From contig DYYG01000010.1 of NCBI GenBank assembly GCA_020741775.1, positions 91,266 through 155,265 on the forward strand: 64,000 bases of DNA, in the 5' to 3' direction. A model generated the notes under the pieces. It did not search any database. It had not been told where the DNA came from and saw nothing but the letters and a program-made list of their open reading frames with translations. The DNA comes from Methylorubrum populi (GTDB lineage: Bacteria > Pseudomonadota > Alphaproteobacteria > Rhizobiales > Beijerinckiaceae). Made by a program: the position numbers and the translations under genes. Positions 27,543-35,863 of the stretch are shown here, piece after piece (position 1 is the stretch's first letter; each line of letters begins with the position of its first letter).

Positions 27543-27676
27543 GGCAGCACCCGCTCGACGGGTTCGGCCGCCCCTGCGGAGCCTGAGGCGAAGGCCATCC
27601 AGGAGGCCGCCTTCGCACCGTTGCAACAGGTAGGGAGACGGCGCCGTCCGATGACGATGCCGCCGCGGGTTTGCTG

Positions 27677-28507
27677 TCAGGAGGTGGCGGAAACCGTCCG
27701 CCCGTCGCGGGCCTGCGCCTTGCCGCCCTTGCGCAGCACGCTGACGAGGCCGGCGACCACCGCCACGAACAGGATGGCGAGCTGGGTGCCGAGCGCCTCC
27801 CAGCTGCCGTTGCTCAAGCCCCATTGCGACACGAAGGCGGGCACTCCCTCCGTGGTGAAGGGGATCAGCGCTTGCTCCTGGAATTCCTGGAAAGCCTCGC
27901 CGACCATCCGGAGGCCCATGAAGAACAGGAAGGCGGAGGTCACGATGAACATCGGGCGAAGCGGCAGGCGCAGGGCCAGCCACTGCATCGCCACGAACAT
28001 CGCCACCAATGCGAGGGCCGCGACGGCGAGGCCGGCGAGCAGCGAGGCGTCGAAGCCATTGCCGCCCTTGGCGAGGGCGTGCAGGAACAGGATGGTCTCG
28101 GCGCCCTCGCGGAACACCGCCAGGAAGGCGATGCCGGCGAGCGACAGCAGGGTGCCGGCGCCGAGCGCCCGCTCGGCCAGCCGGTGGAGATCCGCCTGCC
28201 ACGCCTTCGGGTCCTGGCGGACGAACATCCACCCGCTCATGTAGAACAGCAGGGCCGCGGCCGTGAGCATCACCGCCGCCTCGAACAGGTCGCTGTGGTT
28301 GCCGTCGTAATAGGTCTCGAACACCCAGGCCATGCCGACGCTCGCGGCGACGGCGGCCAGCGCCCCCAGATAGACCGGCGTAATCCGCTCGGCTGCGCCG
28401 GCGCGGCGCAGGAAAGCAGCCAAGGCCGCGATCACCAGCAGAGCTTCCAGTCCCTCACGGAACAGGATCATGAAAGCCTGCACGAACGTCGATCCGTCCG
28501 TTGTCAT
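27677..28507 (-). CDS. FTR1-family iron permease
   Basis: 276 residues, about seven membrane helices. Both iron-binding REGLE-type motifs are present: ILFREGLEALLVIAAL near residue 18 and AVFREGAETILFLHAL near residue 135. FTR1/EfeU permeases bring iron across the inner membrane, usually with a partner oxidase or the periplasmic EfeO and EfeB. None of these partners is adjacent, so this is a stand-alone copy. A likely Irr-binding site lies about 130 bases upstream. The MTTDGSTFVQAFMI start begins the first helix. Confidence 0.9.
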   Translation of the reverse strand: MTTDGSTFVQAFMILFREGLEALLVIAALAAFLRRAGAAERITPVYLGALAAVAASVGMAWVFETYYDGNHSDLFEAAVMLTAAALLFYMSGWMFVRQDPKAWQADLHRLAERALGAGTLLSLAGIAFLAVFREGAETILFLHALAKGGNGFDASLLAGLAVAALALVAMFVAMQWLALRLPLRPMFIVTSAFLFFMGLRMVGEAFQEFQEQALIPFTTEGVPAFVSQWGLSNGSWEALGTQLAILFVAVVAGLVSVLRKGGKAQARDGRTVSATS

Positions 28508-28946
28508 CCTACCACTCCCGATTCGATCCGGCGGAGTTGTCTTCGATCCGGATCCTGAGCTTCGACAGCAGCGCCCCACCGGGCGGCGTCACGAATACTT
28601 GCGGCACAGCAACTAAGTCACGACGACGAGCGCAGCTTAGAAACGTTCTCAAAAAGAAAATCACCAGCTTTGCAAGCGATGAAGCTCTCTTTTTAACGCC
28701 TGTGCCAGTACAACTCTTTGCGCCATTCTCGCAAGAGCAGGGCTCGGCCCGGGAATTGACCTCCGCACCGGCCACGGGGGGCGCTTCGCTTCGGACAAAT
28801 TTTCGCCGCTTTCCGGCCCGGCGGCGAAACCCAACGGCCACGTTGGGGATTGTTGAGACAAGATGCGGCGGCCCCTGCGGCGCAGGTCCCCGACCGCCCT
28901 CACCGAACCGATGGAGCGCGTCCGTGGGGCGCGCGGGCAGGATACC
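28508..28946. other. 439-base divergent intergenic region
   Basis: Holds the iron-control element of the FTR1 gene and the promoter of the rightward secreted-protein gene. The part from about 28640 to 28700 is AT-richer than its surroundings. No gene was supported. Confidence 0.4.
28637..28652. promoter_or_regulatory. Iron control element (Irr box-like)
   Basis: TTAGAAACGTTCTCAA resembles the ICE consensus TTTAGAA-N3-TTCTAAA, bound by the Irr repressor of alphaproteobacteria, with two mismatched positions in the outer arms. It lies about 130 bases upstream of an iron permease gene, fitting iron-responsive control. Seen by eye. Confidence 0.55.
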
Positions 28947-29195
28947 ATGATCTCGCATCCCACCGCCGCGGCCGCCTTCGCCGGCCTCGTCCTGGCCGGT
29001 CTCACCGTGGTGCCGGCCTCCGCGGCACAGCCCGCCGGCCGCAGCACGACCCAGGTCGCCGAGGCGTCCCAGCTTTCCCAGCCGGCCAATGCCACGGAGA
29101 GCGAAGACGACAGCGCCAATTGCAACAAGCAGCGCCGCCGCCTCTGGATCGAGGGCGAGGGCTGGATCGTCCGGCGCGTCACAATCTGCCGCTGA
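28947..29195 (+). CDS. Small secreted protein
   Basis: 82 residues with a clear signal peptide (MISHPTAAAAFAGLVLAGLT, cut near ASA). The mature peptide is polar, with NCNKQRRRLWIEGEGWIVRR near its end and two Cys (one in NCNK and one in the final TICR) that could pair in the periplasm. I do not recognise a family. A GGGCAGGA ribosome site supports this ATG over one 28 codons upstream. The next gene, rightward, also encodes a secreted protein. Confidence 0.6.
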   Translation: MISHPTAAAAFAGLVLAGLTVVPASAAQPAGRSTTQVAEASQLSQPANATESEDDSANCNKQRRRLWIEGEGWIVRRVTICR

Positions 29196-29349
29196 GGAGG
29201 CTGCCGGACGCTGACGCGTCTCAGCACTCTGCATCGGCTGGCGTCGGCGGGGCGAGAGGAACGACCATGAGCGCCGCCGCATTCGGCCCCTGACCCCGGT
29301 GCTCCAACCGAGCATCCCCCGAACGCCCCACCCCGAGGAGCTTCGCTCG

Positions 29350-29793
29350 ATGCGCATCCCGTTCGCCCACCGGACCGGCCTCGCCCTGGTGCTCGCGCTG
29401 GGTGCTTCATCGGCTGCGGTCGCCGATCCGCTGCTCCAGGGCTATTCCGGATATTCCGAAGTCCGTTTCGCGGGACCGGCCATCGAAGGCGCCTATCTGG
29501 GTGCGCCCTTCGCGCCCCTGGCCAGCACGAGCCGGATCGTCCCGCCGGCCTGGGGATACGGAACCTACGGCATCCCGACGGTGGCCGGCGTCCGCGATGC
29601 GCCAGCGGCCCGTCCGACCCTCACCGTGATTGAACGGCGGAGACCGGCCGCCGGACGCCCCGCGCCCCGGCGGCACGGGGCCCGCGTTCTCTCGAAGGAT
29701 TCCGGCGGCACCTGGGTCGATCCCGCCTCCCGTTCCGAGGTGGAGGGCGGCCCGCAGGTGGTATCGGTGCAGGTGCCCGCTCGCCTCCGTTAG
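29350..29793 (+). CDS. Secreted hypothetical protein
   Basis: 147 residues with a signal peptide (MRIPFAHRTGLALVLALGAS, cut near VAD). The mature part contains Gly/Tyr/Pro-rich stretches (PAWGYGTYGIPT) and a basic Arg/Pro region (RRRPAAGRPAPRRHG). No family recognised. Its ATG has GAGGAG ten bases upstream. The TAG stop codon is the first three bases of a dispersed repeat, so the repeat appears to have set the C-terminus. Confidence 0.6.
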   Translation: MRIPFAHRTGLALVLALGASSAAVADPLLQGYSGYSEVRFAGPAIEGAYLGAPFAPLASTSRIVPPAWGYGTYGIPTVAGVRDAPAARPTLTVIERRRPAAGRPAPRRHGARVLSKDSGGTWVDPASRSEVEGGPQVVSVQVPARLR

Positions 29794-29845
29794 AGCGCAT
29801 CCCACCGAAGCAGAGGCCGCTTCGGCGAAGAGGATTCGAAGACCT
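29790..29845 (+). repeat. Dispersed TAGAGCGC hairpin repeat, copy 2
   Basis: TTAGAGCGCATCCCACCGAA pairs imperfectly with GCTTCGGCGAAGAGGATTC. This copy is degenerate in the outer arms and lacks the final GTCAAAACA. It supplies the stop codon of the preceding secreted-protein gene. Confidence 0.6.
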
Positions 29846-30483
29846 TCAGAAGACGGGCCGAGACTCTCGATCGGATCGCCTGTGACCTGACAGGCAGCAC
29901 CGCCGCTTCTCTTCGTCGGCCTGTCGCGAACACGGAAAAGCGTGTTCGGCAGACGGATCGCCCGCACGTCTCCCCCAAGATTCACCCCCAGATCCACGAC
30001 ATCGTCCCGCTCGGGCGCGTCCCGCGCCGGGTCGCGGAACGCCGTCTGATCCTTGCAAGGCCGCGCTCTCTCCGGCGCACCGGCATCCTCTTCGCCGAAA
30101 GACGGCGATCAGATGAGCCCCTCGCTTAAGACGGTGACAAAACGCACCGACAGCAGGTCGACTGAGAACCATCTTGCGAATGTCTTCTTCAGGAACATGA
30201 AGACACAGACAAAACCGCAATGAGGACTGTCTTTAAGCCATCGATGCATCGACAGCCTGCTTCGATGACGGGTCGAAACCCCGCCCTCGAAGGCCGACGG
30301 AATGATCCTTCGACCAGGCAGGCATCCATAATATGGAAGTACATATTGCAGCGATATTTTTCAAAAACGAGTTTATGAAAACTTCACCTTTCCAAATACG
30401 AGCCAAGTCAACACTTCATCAACAAATGTCCGTCATTCAGATGATGCGGATGCAGGGCATCAGCCCAATCACAGGAGATGTAG
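29846..30483. other. 638-base region without a gene, partly AT-rich
   Basis: No reliable coding sequence was seen. From about 30320 to 30430 the sequence is markedly AT-rich for this replicon and contains a palindrome CCATA-A-TATGG at 30326. This leads into the 87-residue peptide gene. The base-composition dip is consistent with horizontally acquired DNA or a regulatory region. Confidence 0.5.
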
Positions 30484-30747
30484 ATGTCTGAGGAAACCTA
30501 CCGCCTCGATGATGAAGCCCTGGACAGCGTCGCCGCTGCGGGCGGGCACTGGGTCGTCAATGCCAAGGGCATCGGAATGTGGCATTACGATAATTCGACC
30601 GCTTCGAATGTGGGCGGCACGATCACCCAGTCGGGTGACAAGGGCACCAGCAGCGTTCGGTCGGAAGTGCACGGCAACCAAAAGCATTTCTTCGCCTTCG
30701 ATCAGTCGAAGGGCGGCGAGTATCTCAAGGCCGTCCGCCCCCTCTGA
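30484..30747 (+). CDS. Small peptide with double-glycine-like leader (putative)
   Basis: 87 residues. The N-terminus MSEETYRLDDEALDSVAAAG and a following G resembles leaders of secreted peptides cut after GG: an acidic helix with LxxEALDxVA spacing and an AAGG end. The remainder is hydrophilic, rich in Gly, Ser, Asn and His (HWVVNAKGIGMWHYDNS), with no Cys. The ribosome site AGGAG is ideal. No peptidase-ABC transporter or modifying enzyme is adjacent, so a RiPP or bacteriocin role is only a hypothesis. An AT-rich leader region precedes it. I do not recognise the mature part. Confidence 0.6.
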   Translation: MSEETYRLDDEALDSVAAAGGHWVVNAKGIGMWHYDNSTASNVGGTITQSGDKGTSSVRSEVHGNQKHFFAFDQSKGGEYLKAVRPL

Positions 30748-31228
30748 TCGTACAGTCAGCTCGTTCTCGCCGAGAGCTTCCCGAGCTCTCGTGATTGCGG
30801 GCCATCCGAAGCAATCTGGGATCATTGGCCCGAAGACGGCGGTGCCCAGATTGCTTTGCCTGACGTTTCGCGGTCCCATGCGGGGAACTATCACCGACCG
30901 CTTCGACCAAAACATCACATCATCGGACCTCCTGCGTTGGAGATCGGCCAAACAGCCGGCTTCCATTTCGCAGGTCCTCTGTCTTTCGCGACCGCCCCCT
31001 CTCTCGCCCCTGCGCAAAACCAAATCTCGGCATGGCCAGAGCGTAGGCGATGGCAGGCGCTCGTTTTGCGCTGCCCTCGCGTGACGGGAACGGCAGGCCT
31101 CCGATTTACTGCTGCCGCCTGTCCGCGACAGGGCATTCCGGTCGCTTCACAGGGTATTGAGGACATCTCGGAGACCGGCCCTTAACGGATGTCGCGCAGT
31201 GTCATCCCGGCAACCGGGGGCAACGGCC
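30748..31228. other. 481-base region without a gene
   Basis: Follows the GG-leader-like peptide. It contains a short hairpin (GAGAGCTTCCCGAGCTCTC near 30771) that could end that transcript, and presumably the promoter of the GGDEF gene. Reading frames on either strand lack support. Confidence 0.35.
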
Positions 31229-32125
31229 GTGCATATCGTGATCGTGGATTCGAGCCGCGTCGTCCTGCGGGTCGTGGCGGGCATGCTCGAGCCTCGGGGC
31301 CATGTGGTGACGCAGTTCACCGATTCCGCCGAGGCCCTGGCCTACGTCACCGATAACCCGAAGGTCCGCGCGCTGATCACCAGCCTCGAAGTCCGCCCCC
31401 TGAGCGGCTTGGAACTGTGCTGGTCGGCCCGTCTGCTCGCCGAGGCGAGCCGCCCGCTCTCGATCATCGCCATGTCCTCGGCCCGCAATGCCCGCAACCT
31501 CGCCGAGGCACTGGACAGCGGGGCCGACGACTTCATCGACAAACCGCCGGGGGCGGAGGAACTGCAGGCGCGCCTGCGCGCCGCGGAGCGGCTGACCACG
31601 CTGCAGAGCGAGTTGATCCGGCTCGCCGAGACGGATGCGCTCACCGGCCTGCTCAACCGCCGCGCCTTCCTGCAGCGCAGCCGGGAGGCCACCCAGAAGG
31701 CCGGATCGTTCGGGCGGCTCTGCGCGATCCTGCTCGATATCGACCACTTCAAGCGCGTCAACGATGAGTACGGCCACGATGTCGGCGATGCGGCGATCAA
31801 GGCGGTGGCCGGCCTGATCGCGCCGGAGGGCATCTCGGGACGCCTGGGCGGCGAGGAATTCGCGGTCGTGCTCCCCGGCCAGAGCTTGCTCGAAGCCGAG
31901 GCGCTCGCCTCTCGCCTGCGCCTCAATATGTCCGACTTGCGGATTCGCTCGATCAAGGGGCCGGTGCGCCTCACATGCAGCTTCGGCATCAGCGAGTGGT
32001 CCGAGGGCACGACGGTCGAGGGCCTGCTCAAGCAGGCCGATATCGCCCTGTACGAAGCCAAGCGAACCGGCCGGAACCGCGTCGTCTCGGCGGTCAACGA
32101 TCTCATCATCGCACGCGCGAACTGA
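31229..32125 (+). CDS. Diguanylate cyclase with degenerate receiver (REC-GGDEF)
   Basis: 298 residues. Residues 1-125 are receiver-like: VDSSRVVLRVVAG, then ALITSLEVRPLSG where the phospho-acceptor Asp is replaced by Ser, and a Lys kept in DFIDKPP. Residues about 135-290 are a GGDEF domain with TDALTGLLNRRAFLQ, LLDIDHFKRVNDEYGHDVGD and an intact active site GRLGGEEFAVVL. It should make cyclic-di-GMP, without normal phospho-control. Start: no in-frame ATG is available; I took GTG with GGGGG upstream because the receiver fold begins there. A TTG 24 codons earlier is possible. Confidence 0.82.
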   Translation: MHIVIVDSSRVVLRVVAGMLEPRGHVVTQFTDSAEALAYVTDNPKVRALITSLEVRPLSGLELCWSARLLAEASRPLSIIAMSSARNARNLAEALDSGADDFIDKPPGAEELQARLRAAERLTTLQSELIRLAETDALTGLLNRRAFLQRSREATQKAGSFGRLCAILLDIDHFKRVNDEYGHDVGDAAIKAVAGLIAPEGISGRLGGEEFAVVLPGQSLLEAEALASRLRLNMSDLRIRSIKGPVRLTCSFGISEWSEGTTVEGLLKQADIALYEAKRTGRNRVVSAVNDLIIARAN

Positions 32126-32308
32126 TCGCTCCGCCGTCCATCGGGACCAAAGGCTCCGCTTCCGTCCCAATGCGGGACGGGGAGCGGCCGGTCTCCCCGC
32201 CGCAGGACGATTCGGGGGCAAAAACCGCCGAAAATCGCTGGAACGACTCTTGTTCCTCTTCCTCCGCACCTGCCGCACCGTTCAGCGGCGGGACGAGAGG
32301 GGAGCGGC

Positions 32309-32992
32309 ATGAGCGAAGCCGTCAATCACACCGGGAGCCGGGCCGTCCAGCTTCTCATCGTCGATGAACCGACGCGACTCGACGCCCGGCTGCGGGCCCG
32401 GCTGGAACACGCCCCGCTCCTGCGCACCATCGGCGAGAACGACCTAGCTGGCAGCGGCCCGGCAGCAGCCGTGGCGCTGATCGCCGTGGAGGGCAGCCAG
32501 CCGGAAGCCGATTGCGCCCGGATCTCCGCCTTGCGCGCGGGACGGCCCTGGCTGCGGGTTCTCGTGCTGTTTCGCGCCCTCGACGCGCAGGCGATGTCCC
32601 GGATGATCGAGGCCGGCGCCGACGCCTTCATCGGAGCCGGCGGCTCGGCGGAGGAGGTCTGCGCCAGCGTGCTTGCCTTGGCCGGAGCGGCCGCACCCGC
32701 TCCCCGCGCCGTGGCGGAGGAGACGCTTCCCGACGCGGTCGGGCTCACGCCCCGCGAGGCGGAGGTGCTGCGCTTCCTCAGCGCCGGCTTCAGCAACAAG
32801 GAGGTGGCCCGGCGCCTGTCGCTCAGCGTGCGCACGGTCGAGACCCACCGGCTGAATCTGCGTCGCAAGACGCAGACCGGCCGGCTCAAGGATCTCGTCA
32901 CCCTCGCCCGCCGGCTCGGCCTCGATCCGGTGATCGATACCGAGTCGCCGCGCGTCGCCAGGCGCCCTGCGGCCCTCGGCGCCCGGATGTGA
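32309..32992 (+). CDS. LuxR/NarL-type regulator with degenerate receiver
   Basis: 227 residues. The C-terminal HTH domain is clear: GLTPREAEVLRFLSAGFSNK, EVARRLSLSVRTVETHRLNL. The N-terminal 120 residues keep a receiver outline (LLIVDEPTRLDARLRARLE) but have no phospho-acceptor Asp (ALIAVEGSQPEAD) and no Lys near AFIGAGG. It is therefore probably a transcription factor that is not switched by phosphorylation. ATG has GAGGGGAG upstream. It follows the GGDEF gene in the same direction after about 180 bases. Confidence 0.8.
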   Translation: MSEAVNHTGSRAVQLLIVDEPTRLDARLRARLEHAPLLRTIGENDLAGSGPAAAVALIAVEGSQPEADCARISALRAGRPWLRVLVLFRALDAQAMSRMIEAGADAFIGAGGSAEEVCASVLALAGAAAPAPRAVAEETLPDAVGLTPREAEVLRFLSAGFSNKEVARRLSLSVRTVETHRLNLRRKTQTGRLKDLVTLARRLGLDPVIDTESPRVARRPAALGARM

Positions 32993-32995
32993 CGG

Positions 32996-34411
32996 TCAAA
33001 CCGTCCGCGGCTCCAAGCGCTCGTCCACGGCCGAGAGCGGTCGCTTCGGCTTGCGGCCGACCTCGTCGCCGGGCACCGACGGCTCGAACGGCTCGGGACC
33101 TTTGCGCAGGAGCTTGGCGAGATAGTAGCTGCCGAAGCCGAAGATGATGGCGTAGGCGATGAGGAAGGCGATCAGCGAGGCGGTCACGGCTTCGGCCGTC
33201 AGCGGCGAATGGGCATCGGCCGTCTTGAGCTGGCCGTAGACGATGTAGGGCTGGCGCCCGATTTCAGCGGTGAACCAGCCGAAGATCACCGCGCCGAAGC
33301 CGGAAGGCGTCATCAGCATGGCGCAGGTCAGGAACAGGCGGTTCTCGAACAGCGTGCCCTTCCAGCGCAGATAGAGGCTCCACAGGCTCAAGGCCAACAT
33401 CGCCATGCCGATCGCGACCATGATGCGGAACGAGTAGAACACCGGCCAGACCGGCGGCCGCTGGTCCCGCGGCACCTCCTTCAGGCCCGGCACCACGCCG
33501 GAGAAATCGTGGGTGAGGATGAAGGAGCCGAGCTTCGGGATGCCGATCTCGAAATCGTTGCGCTCCTCGGCCATGTTCGGGATCGCGAAGAGCAGCAGCG
33601 GCATGTCCTTCTGCGTGTCCCAGTTCGCCTCGATCGCCGCGAGCTTGGTCGGCTGGTGCTTGAGCACCGCGAGCCCGTGGGAATCGCCCACGAAGATCTG
33701 GATCGGCGTGAAGATCAGCGCGAACCACAAGGCCATGGAAAGCGAGGTCCGCGCCCCGGCCACCTTCGCCGGCGGCTCCTTGCGGGCGCGCAGGATCATC
33801 CAGGCGGCCATGCCCGATACCGCGAAGGCGGTGGTGAGGAAGCAGCCGAGCACCATGTGCGCGTAGCGGATCGGGAAGCTCGGGTTGAAAATCACCTGCC
33901 ACCAATCGGTGGCGACCGCCCGGCCGTTCTCGATGGTGAAGCCGGCCGGCGTCTGCATCCAGGAATTGGCCGAGAGGATCCAGAAAGCCGAGATCAGGGT
34001 GCCGAGGGAGACCATGCAGGTCGCCAGGAAGTGCAGCCGGTCGCCGACCCTGTCCCAGCCGAACAGCATGATCCCGAGGAAGCCCGCTTCGAGAAAGAAG
34101 GCAGTGATGACCTCGTACTGGATCAGCGGCCCCAACACGTTGCCGGTGAAGTCGGAATAACGCGACCAGTTCGTGCCGAGCTGGTAGCTCATGACGATCC
34201 CGGAGACGACGCCGAGGCCGAAGGAGACCGCGAAGGCCTTCACCCAGAACCGGTAGAGCACCCGGTACATCGGGTTGCGCGTCCACAGCCACTGCGCCTC
34301 CAGCCGCACGAGGAAGGCGGCGAGCCCGATCGTGAAGGCCGGGAAGATGATGTGGAACGCCATGGTGAAGCCGAACTGGATGCGTGAGAGCATCAAGGCA
34401 TCGAGTTCCAT
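32996..34411 (-). CDS. cydA: Cytochrome bd-type (cyanide-insensitive) quinol oxidase subunit I, orphan
   Basis: 471 residues, about nine membrane helices. Haem-ligand regions are visible: FTMAFHIIFPAF (His near residue 19), PIRYAHMVLGCF (His near 186) and the Met in SFRIMVAIGM. The short quinol loop and GWFTAEIGRQPYIVYGQLK are typical of the CioA branch. This subunit with CydB reduces oxygen to water using quinol. No cydB follows: the downstream neighbour is a convergent regulator gene that ends four bases before this stop codon. No cydX-like gene was seen either. Confidence 0.93.
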   Translation of the reverse strand: MELDALMLSRIQFGFTMAFHIIFPAFTIGLAAFLVRLEAQWLWTRNPMYRVLYRFWVKAFAVSFGLGVVSGIVMSYQLGTNWSRYSDFTGNVLGPLIQYEVITAFFLEAGFLGIMLFGWDRVGDRLHFLATCMVSLGTLISAFWILSANSWMQTPAGFTIENGRAVATDWWQVIFNPSFPIRYAHMVLGCFLTTAFAVSGMAAWMILRARKEPPAKVAGARTSLSMALWFALIFTPIQIFVGDSHGLAVLKHQPTKLAAIEANWDTQKDMPLLLFAIPNMAEERNDFEIGIPKLGSFILTHDFSGVVPGLKEVPRDQRPPVWPVFYSFRIMVAIGMAMLALSLWSLYLRWKGTLFENRLFLTCAMLMTPSGFGAVIFGWFTAEIGRQPYIVYGQLKTADAHSPLTAEAVTASLIAFLIAYAIIFGFGSYYLAKLLRKGPEPFEPSVPGDEVGRKPKRPLSAVDERLEPRTV

Positions 34412-34753
34412 GGCCTCACCTCTCCTCGCCGCCCGGAAGGCGCGGCCTCGAACATGTCACTGGGGCGTTGCACCGGCACGGTTGCCCGCAGCCTGTCATC
34501 CGTCAACCGCCCGCCGAGGCGGCGGTTCGCCACTGCGCGCGATGGGCGGAGCAGCGAACGGACACGCGCTCCCCCTTTTCTGCCTCAAGCCCGGATTTTC
34601 GCTAAAGTCCAAGCCTGAACAGAAACTTGCAACGTCCATTCTTCGTCCGCGGCACGCTCGCCTGGAATTGGAGGACAGCTTCGCAGCGGCGCCTTATATT
34701 TATATTAACAATAAACGATGGATGAAGAATCATACGCAATCTGAGTTTTCGTT
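34412..34753. other. 342-base divergent intergenic region with AT-rich core
   Basis: Separates cydA and the chemoreceptor-like gene. A short AT-rich block (TTATATTTATATTAACAATA near 34693) lies about 60 bases before the rightward start and probably marks its promoter. No gene supported. Confidence 0.35.
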
Positions 34754-35833
34754 ATGGCAGCCTCCGCATCGGTCTCACTGGCACCCCCTTCCGATGCGGC
34801 GAGCCCCCTGGCGCCCGGTTCGGTCAGCATCGCTCAGTTGACGGCAGAGGTCGGGCACATCACCCGTGACAAGGTCGGCAGCATCCGGCAGATCACGGCC
34901 CAGGCGAAGATCCTCGCCCTCAATGCCCTGATCGAGGCCGCCAGAGCCGGCGAGCATGGGCGCGGCTTCTCCGTGGTGGCGCAAGAAGTGCGCGGGATCA
35001 GCGGCGCCATCGAGGATCTGGCCCGGGAACTGGAAAGCGGCCTCGCCACCCGGATCGCCGAGCTGCAGCGCAGCGTCGATGCGATGGCGGCGAGGGCCCA
35101 GGGCGAGCGCCTGATCGATCTCGCCCTCAACGCCGTCGAACTGATCGACCGCAATCTCTATGAACGCACCTGCGACGTGCGCTGGTGGGCCACGGATGCC
35201 GCCGTCGTGGCCTGCGCCGCCAATGCGGGACGGGAGGGGACGGCCGACCATGCCGCGGGGCGGCTCGCGGTGATCCTCTCGGCCTATACAGTCTATCTCG
35301 ATCTCTGGCTGTGCGGCCCGGACGGGACCGTGCTCGCCACCGGGCGCCCGGAACGCTACCCCAACCTTCGCGGGCGCAGCGTGGCGAACGAGCCCTGGTT
35401 CCGGAACGCGCTTCTCCTCGCGCGTGCGGACGATTACGTCCCCGGCGAGGTCCGCTGCGAGGCACAGCTCGGCGGAGCACAGGTCGCGACCTATGCCGCC
35501 GCGATCCGCGAGGACGGCCCCGCCTGCGGCGTGCTCGCCATCCATTTCGATTGGGAGCCGCAAGCCAAAGCCATCGTCGCGGGCGTGCGCGTCGCCGACG
35601 AGGACCGGGCCCGGACCCGCGTGGTCCTGGCGGATGCACGGAACCGCGTCCTCGCCGCCTCCGACGGCAGGGGCGTGCTCACGGAGACCCTGGCCGCCAA
35701 CCTTCAAGGGCGCGAGAGCGGCGTCGTCCGTGATCCCGCCTCCCGCACCGTCACCGCCTTCCACCGCACGCCCGGCTACGAAACCTATCGCGGGCTCGGC
35801 TGGTATGGCGCCATCGTGCAGAGCGAACAGTGA
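34754..35833 (+). CDS. Soluble chemoreceptor-like protein with MCP fragment then Cache-like domain
   Basis: 359 residues, without membrane segments. Residues about 25-110 carry the methyl-accepting chemotaxis signalling tip: [20 protein letters not shown] then [18 protein letters not shown]. The rest (about 120-355) looks like a ligand-binding Cache domain: [40 protein letters not shown] and [13 protein letters not shown]. The usual order is sensor first, signalling tip last; here it is reversed and cytosolic. The short tip may still bind CheW/CheA. The start lacks a strong ribosome site, so an earlier start cannot be excluded. Confidence 0.75.
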   Translation: MAASASVSLAPPSDAASPLAPGSVSIAQLTAEVGHITRDKVGSIRQITAQAKILALNALIEAARAGEHGRGFSVVAQEVRGISGAIEDLARELESGLATRIAELQRSVDAMAARAQGERLIDLALNAVELIDRNLYERTCDVRWWATDAAVVACAANAGREGTADHAAGRLAVILSAYTVYLDLWLCGPDGTVLATGRPERYPNLRGRSVANEPWFRNALLLARADDYVPGEVRCEAQLGGAQVATYAAAIREDGPACGVLAIHFDWEPQAKAIVAGVRVADEDRARTRVVLADARNRVLAASDGRGVLTETLAANLQGRESGVVRDPASRTVTAFHRTPGYETYRGLGWYGAIVQSEQ

Positions 35834-35863
35834 GACCGGCTCCCTGGTCAGAACAAAGGAGTT

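Noticed and set aside
29846..30220. 124-codon leftward frame
   Set aside because: No ribosome site, no family sequence, and begins in the AT-rich transition; probably chance.
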